Origin: Dasyornis broadbenti
Lineage: Eukaryota; Chordata; Aves; Passeriformes; Dasyornithidae
NCBI GenBank assembly: GCA_013397935.1
Contig: VZRN01004250.1
Location: 867,131 to 931,130 of the forward strand
DNA length: 64,000 nt
Direction: 5' to 3'
The notes below the pieces were generated by a model. The model was not told the DNA's origin. It did not search any database and was given only the letters and a program-made list of their open reading frames with translations. The translations under genes and the position numbers were made by a program. This document shows, piece by piece, positions 58,101-64,000 of the stretch. The first letter of the stretch is position 1, and each line of letters starts with the position of its first letter.

Positions 58101-59527
58101 GAATCAGAGCTTCTGTCCCCTCAATCATCCTGGTGAGAGCCAGTCATCCTCTATCCACTGTGCTGGGAGCCCACAACACTCATAATTGAGGTCTCAGTGA
58201 GATGCACACAGTAAAACTTAACTCTCCCAGCACCGACAGTGGCACCTGGCTGGTGGCAAGTGTTTGATTGGAAGAGGATTTCCAGGATGGGAGTGGTGCA
58301 GAGCACCTCAGCTGTCAGAGCTCTTCTCTCTCCAGAAAGATGCTTGTACTGATGATCAGTGAATTGATTTTAATACCAAAGACGGTGAGAGTGGTTGAAT
58401 TTCCTTTATGCTCTCATTTGCTATGTACTGCAGGTTGAATTCCAGACAGCCTGATGCCCATGAGAGGGGAAAACATGAGTGGACACAGCTGTGACCGGAA
58501 TGGTGGCACAGGGTGTGGCTGCACCATGCGGTGCACCACAGCAAAGGGACTCTGCTCACCTCTCCAGGGAAACTCAACCCATGTCAGGAGGAATGTTTTC
58601 TGAGCACCTCACAATCTCCTGTCTCGTTCTTCGGAGGAGGATGTGGCCTGGAAACCTGCGGTACACCCCGTGTGTGAAAGGGTGTGCACCAGGGCCACCG
58701 CGTGAGTCACAGGAGAAAATGCTGTCAGCAGCGGGGCACAACAGATGCTGCTCTGTTCAGCTGTGGCCCATCGGGAGATGAAAGGTGGGAAAGAACCACA
58801 AACCCTCCCGTATGCTCACTCCCCTCGAGCTGGTTTGTATTTGCCTTCCAGTGGCTGCCACTGCCTGCCAGGCCATCTATTTGTCACACACTGCCAGTAC
58901 CCAGGGTCACCCCCGGACCCATCAGCGCCTTGGCTTTGCTTCCTCAGAAAGGTTTTGAGGCCCGTAAAATAATCACTGGTCAACTGGAAACCGATTTCTC
59001 AAAGTTTTTGAAGTCTGGAGACCCATCCCTTCCAACTCAGACAAATATTTCGTTGTTGCTTGGGAAACCAGCGCTCACGACGTCGGGGACGTTTTGGGTG
59101 AAGGACAAAGCACAGCGTCAGAGCTGCTCTGGGATGTGGATGGAAATTGGCTGGTGCAAGCCATGTGTAAAGTACAAGCACAAAGCTTTCCTATGGGGAC
59201 TGAGGTAGAACTGAAATCTGTGGAAGCACTAACGGATACCTGCTGCCTCCTTCACTTCTTCGTGAGTTGCTCCCCGCTCCTAGGACCAGACCGTTCTTTC
59301 CTTCTCCCTGAACTTAGACTGCAAGGAGAATAAATGAATGCAGAACAGGAAAAGCACATGGGGGCAGAACAGGGACATCCTCAACCCTCTCACAGATCCA
59401 TCATGTGCCTTTTGGAGCCAACGGAGATCTTGGCCCACTGGAATTTTTAATTTTGCCCCTTGTTCTCTGCCTTGTTGTTAAATTCCAAAAAGGAGATGCC
59501 TGTGGGAGACACTACTTTCGGGGAGAG

Positions 59528-59601
59528 AAAAAAAAAAAAAAAGAAGGATGATGAGGACGCTTCTGCACTTTTTCAGATTGTGCACTTTTTATCCCCCCCC
59601 C
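59528..59601. repeat. A15 and C9 homopolymer pair
   Basis: A15 (59,528-59,542) and C9 (59,593-59,601) lie 50 bp apart in otherwise unique sequence. Confidence 0.85.
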
Positions 59602-62600
59602 ACAATTTGTAAACAACAGGCTATAAAATACAGAACAGCAGTCCTCAGACGCAGTAAATAGAATATGGACTTGATCCAGCATTTTAAGAAAAGATAGTCC
59701 CACTTACTGCAATGGAGAACAACAATGCCAAGATGAGATAGAAATAGCTGTAATAATTTCTGTGGTTTTAAGGCTTTAGCAGAGAATAATCATAAATCAG
59801 GCCTTGAGAATCTTGGTGTTTTTACCCACAGAAAACTCTTCTGCAGCAGCAAGTAGGGCTGCAGGCAGAGCACACAGCCAGGCTTTTGTTTATAAAGTGT
59901 GTGTCACGTTGGAGTCCCCATCCCCTCACACAAACCAACTGCAGTCACATCTTCTCCAGTCTGTGCTCTGTGTTGAAGGAAGCCACCGCACAAAAACCTT
60001 GTGACTTGTCCCTGTGCTGTGTGGAGGCTCCACCTGCCACTTTATCTGGTTCACTCTCATCCTCTCTGCTTATCCCTGGCTTGGGATGAAGGCTCATCCT
60101 CAGCCGTGTGTTCCTTAGAGCTGATGCTGACATCGAAGCGAGGAGACAGAGCTTTGATTGTCCATCGTCTGCAGTTGATGTAGACATTTCCACCAGTGCA
60201 GAATGGACTTGAGTCCCCACTCAGGCAGAGCAGTGAATGGTTACACAAGGTGCACTGGCAACGAGACACTGGGAGCATTGATTTAGCAGACCATGAGTGA
60301 ATTCTCATTGTTTCTTTTAGAAATGTTCACAAAGTTTGGTGCCAAGAGCAAAGATAAACAAATTTATCGTCCAACGGTGGAAGGGGGGAAAAAAAAATCA
60401 CCATTGTGGAAATTCAGTTCTACAAGCTTTGGTAATGCTCAACATAAAGGGATGAAGGAAACAATGTTCATTTTATTCCTTGCTATGGTAGCGGACATAT
60501 ATTAGCTACTGGAAGCCTCAAAGCACTATTAAGGGATTACAGACTCTGTACATGCAGCTCAGCAGTCACTAAACTATTGCCACCTCTAGGCTGCAGCCAG
60601 GCAGTCATTAACATGGCCTTGAATACCGGTTGGGGTTTTCTGGTAATTATTTTAAATTGAAAAATGACAGTTGAAGGAAGTCACAGCTGAATGTTTTACT
60701 GGGGAGGAGGAAGTGAATTAAAGAGGAATATTTTGCTCTCAGTTTTACAGTGACTTATATTTAATAAGTAAACATTCTGAAAATAAAAATATCTGAAAAT
60801 AAAAATATTTTAAATCTACACACAAATATATTTATATATTTAAAAGGAAAGTTCAGACTAATTATTTCCTTGACACGTTCTGAATACTTGTAAGTTTCAG
60901 ATTTCTACTTTTCACCCATTATTAGGATGGGAAAATTCTAAACTGAGAAGTGCTTGTGGATAGGAAAAACTCTTTCCTGCCCACCTCTCTTGGCAAACCA
61001 CTATGTTTCTGTTTGCTGCTGAAACTTGAAAAAGCAACAGGCAATGGCTGAATCAGAGTTGATCTTCCAGTGAGCGAGAAATCCTCCCAGGATACAGATT
61101 TGTTCAGTTACATGTTCATGGCCATGGGAATGTTTTGAAAGGTGAGGTTTCTGTAATAACTCCTGTGGCTTCCTCACCGTGGGAAGGTAAGGAAGTGATA
61201 AACATACCCTCTAAGTCCCTTTCCACATTTGTGTTTGCTCTTCTGCTGGAAGAAAACATTTGTCTGACTGATTTTCAAATGGGAATTGGCTGCACCGTTG
61301 CAGCCACACAATGTGGCTGCGGCGGCTTGCATGGGGGTTTTGGGGACTCTCCACTTTCCATGATGACTTGGGTCTGTCTTTACCTTCTTCCCCTGTGAGG
61401 AAGAAATCCTAAAAATAATTCAGATCCAAAACCGTACCAAAACACCTTTTCTGACCAAGCCTAGAGCACCCATGGAAAAGTGTGTTCAGAGGAGGTGACC
61501 TCAAACAGAACTGCAGGAGAAAGCTGAACTCGGGTGTCTGTTTCCTGTTGTGAAGATCTCAACGAAGTGATTATTTCCAACTGCAGAGTTACTTCAGAAC
61601 CAAAGTCAGTTGTCTCTGTTCCTTGCCCTGAAATGACTGAATGAGGATGATCTTTGCACTTACCTGCTCCTCGTTAGTGCAGCATCCATGCATTTCACAG
61701 CTTCCGTTAGGGAAAGGAGAGCAAAACCTTGTCACGTGCCTCGAGGTTTGATGCAGCATCTGCCATCACAGTGAGCAAAGGTAATGGCCACAGTCATCTT
61801 GGGAAAGGAACAATATCTAAACATAGAAAAAGCAATAAAATTGTTCTTTTCAGAGAGGAAGAAATGATATTGGAGCAGAGCAGGAAAGGAAAGATCCACA
61901 CTGTCCTTTGAGCTCTCCCTAAAGAACATGGAGAAGACAAGGCTTTCCCCTCTGAACCAGGAAGATCTCTTCTTGAGGAGAGCTTTGTCTTAATGTCAAA
62001 CCCCTCCAGAACCCAGTGTGCAGATATCCAGAGCTCTGATTCAGGGCTTGATCCTCAGGTTTTAAGTCATTTGCACAAGACACAGCTCTGAGCTGTTTAT
62101 TCATAGACCAGGGCTGGAAACACACATTCCCTCTGACACGGGCGTTCTAAGCCAGTTCATGTTCCCAGGACACTTGGGAGAGATGGATCTGGGCATCCCA
62201 GAGAGTCCTGGGTGAGGAAGGGCTTCCTTCAGCAAACGGAGCGTGACACCGACCTGGCTGGCTGGGGAATCAGGGCCCGTTCCCATCTGACAGCTGATCT
62301 TATCAGCAGAGCCCTGCCAGCAGATGAAAGAGCTCAACGCTTTATCGGGTGGTGGAATTCCTCATTCCTCAGAACCAGCTCATGCACACGCCTTTGTTCT
62401 CCTCTGCCCCCACAAGCGCAGCAAGGATCAATCCCAGAAATATTTAGAATTGAGAGGGGACTTATTTTTTTCTCTTTTGCTGTCCCAGGCTTTCAGACCG
62501 GGGAGGGGGAAAGGAAGGAGGGATGCAGGGTGTCAACAACAATAAGCAGGAGGGGGAAAGATGCCTGGCACTGGGAGAGTTCAGTCTGGGACAGTTTGAT

Positions 62601-64000
62601 CTCTCCCAGAGCACTCTCAGTGCTTGAAGATCACTGCTTTTGACACGTTTCTCCGGCTGCTGAATGAGAGGATTTACTTGGGTGAAATTTAGGCCCGAGG
62701 GGAACATGAAAATCATATTCATAATTTGAAGTGACATGTGATTCAGGATTAAAAAGCTGGCTGGCAGAGAAAAGAGCTGAGGTTATCCTTTTGAGCTGTG
62801 CTAATGCAGAAAACTGTGTTTTTAATCCTGTTTTAAAAAGGCCTAGAAGGTTTCCAGCTGGGGCAGTTAGAATATAAAGGAGCAGTAAAGATGAGGAATC
62901 CCTTTTTCAAAAGGAGGGGGAAAAGAACCCCAAAACAACAACAAAAGATCAAGTTCTGCTTTTGTTTTCCTCTGGTAGCAAGTGGCTGAAAGCCAACACA
63001 GGAGATTTTTTTAACTACCCTTCCTTTGTCTGCCTCCTTGAAACACCACAAGCAACAAGAGCGATCAGTGGCACAAGGCAGGGGTGACTGCGAGAGGTGA
63101 CACTGGTGCTAGGGGGAAGGCTCCTAGGGGCTGGGACTGCAGTTTTCCTCAATCTGTGCATTTCTCTGGGGAAGTGAGGATCCAGGAGTAGCTTCTCCCT
63201 TTCTGTCACTGCCCAGCAACCCCTTGTCCCCTGCACTGAGCACAGAGCAGAAAGGTGTCCCCAGTCCCACTGGGTTTAGTGTTGTGTCATTAATCTCTGC
63301 TTTTTCTTGTTGCTTTTCCCAAGAGCCTCTTTACTGTAGCACAAGAGCGAGCTGACATCACTGCTTATTGTTCAAATTATCCTAATTTCAAGGTTTTAGT
63401 TGATCTTCCTCTAGATCCTTATTTGTACTTTTTTCTCTACCATATTGGCTCTCCTTCCTTCTATTCTGATAATATTATTTGACTTTGTTCATCAGAGCAA
63501 TTTTCAGCATTACGGGGTGAGAACTCCCTTTTCAGTATAGATGTTTCAAACAGAGTAAGCGGGAGCTCATATTCCAATCAGTATCTTGAGACACGACATT
63601 TTCAAAGTTAGCAAAATGCATCTTGAGGTAATGTGCAGGATGAACAGCAAATTGCACACTCACAAATTAACATGCTAGAAATGTGTTTTTCCATATTTAC
63701 CTCAATAGTTTCTGAAAAATTCAGGTAACTTCTGCTGCAGTATTTCAAAATTGAATTTCACAAGGGAAACTTCAGGGTTAGCTGAAATATTCTGGTTTGA
63801 AAGACTCGAGTTGATTTGCTTGAGATTTTTTATTTTGGCCTTTCTATCTTTTACTGTTTCACCTGAAGTTCATTTTAAAACATAAATTTGAATGAAATGA
63901 AGTGAAAAAGCAAAGTCACTGTGCTCCAAAAAATATCCCATTATTTTCCTGTTTTTCATAGTGGACTTTCATTCTTTCTTCTCCTTCAAAAAGCCCTTTT

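Larger units (their letters stand above)
54466..64000. other. Unique non-coding DNA, no gene seen
   Basis: About 9.5 kb without recognised genes or transposons. Simple tracts are T14 (55,099-55,112), A15 (59,528-59,542), C9 (59,593-59,601) and a 14-bp AT-rich direct repeat near 60,778-60,810. The plus-strand frame of 174 codons at 58,684-59,208 has no recognisable domain. The last 700 bp is AT-rich and featureless. Confidence 0.55.

Noticed and set aside
58684..59208. Plus-strand frame of 174 codons
   Set aside because: No recognisable domain, no splice or promoter context, locally GC-richer sequence; treated as a random frame.

Overview
The window looks like bird nuclear DNA without a protein-coding gene. 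The bird call rests on 5'-truncated CR1 LINE fragments in the typical avian form (9,977-10,165; 1,331-1,412; 1,739-1,876; 24,870-24,945). Mammalian Alu or L1 elements are absent. Only a few very old amniote repeats remain: MIR-type SINEs and CR1/L3-like 3' ends. The species cannot be named from the sequence. The base composition is moderately AT-rich with low CpG, as expected for an intergenic region or a very long intron on a large chromosome.

Layout. 1-4.9 kb: AT microsatellite, homopolymer tracts and two minus-strand CR1 pieces. 4.9-14 kb: mostly unique DNA with one good CR1 and four AT-rich blocks that keep CpGs and carry clustered octamer or homeodomain-type motifs, so they are candidate distal regulatory elements. 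14-21 kb: unique DNA with small microsatellites. 20.9-22.7 kb: the most structured part, with a strong candidate conserved non-coding block, a plus-strand MIR and an old minus-strand CR1 about 400 bp long. 22.7-36.6 kb: unique DNA, a CR1 fragment, an old CR1/L3-type 3' end and a 69-base poly-A tract. 36.6-42.9 kb: two more MIR copies, an L3-like 3' end and another candidate regulatory block. 43-50 kb: unique DNA ending in a 48-base assembly gap beside poly-C. 50-64 kb: a 31-base poly-A tract, two palindromic CR1/L3-type ends, a compound tetranucleotide microsatellite of about 200 bp at 52.7-52.9 kb and then unique DNA.

No open reading frame resembles a protein family I recognise. The longest ATG-to-stop frames (188, 174, 168 and 168 codons) lie in locally GC-richer stretches and have no domain, homologous repeat or exon structure. 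I found no rRNA, tRNA, CRISPR array, promoter-type CpG island or intact transposon. No undescribed biological system is visible. The observations most worth following are MIR copies that retain CpGs next to CNE-like DNA, the candidate enhancer blocks and the large microsatellite. Repeat-family calls come from remembered consensus patterns, not from a database search.
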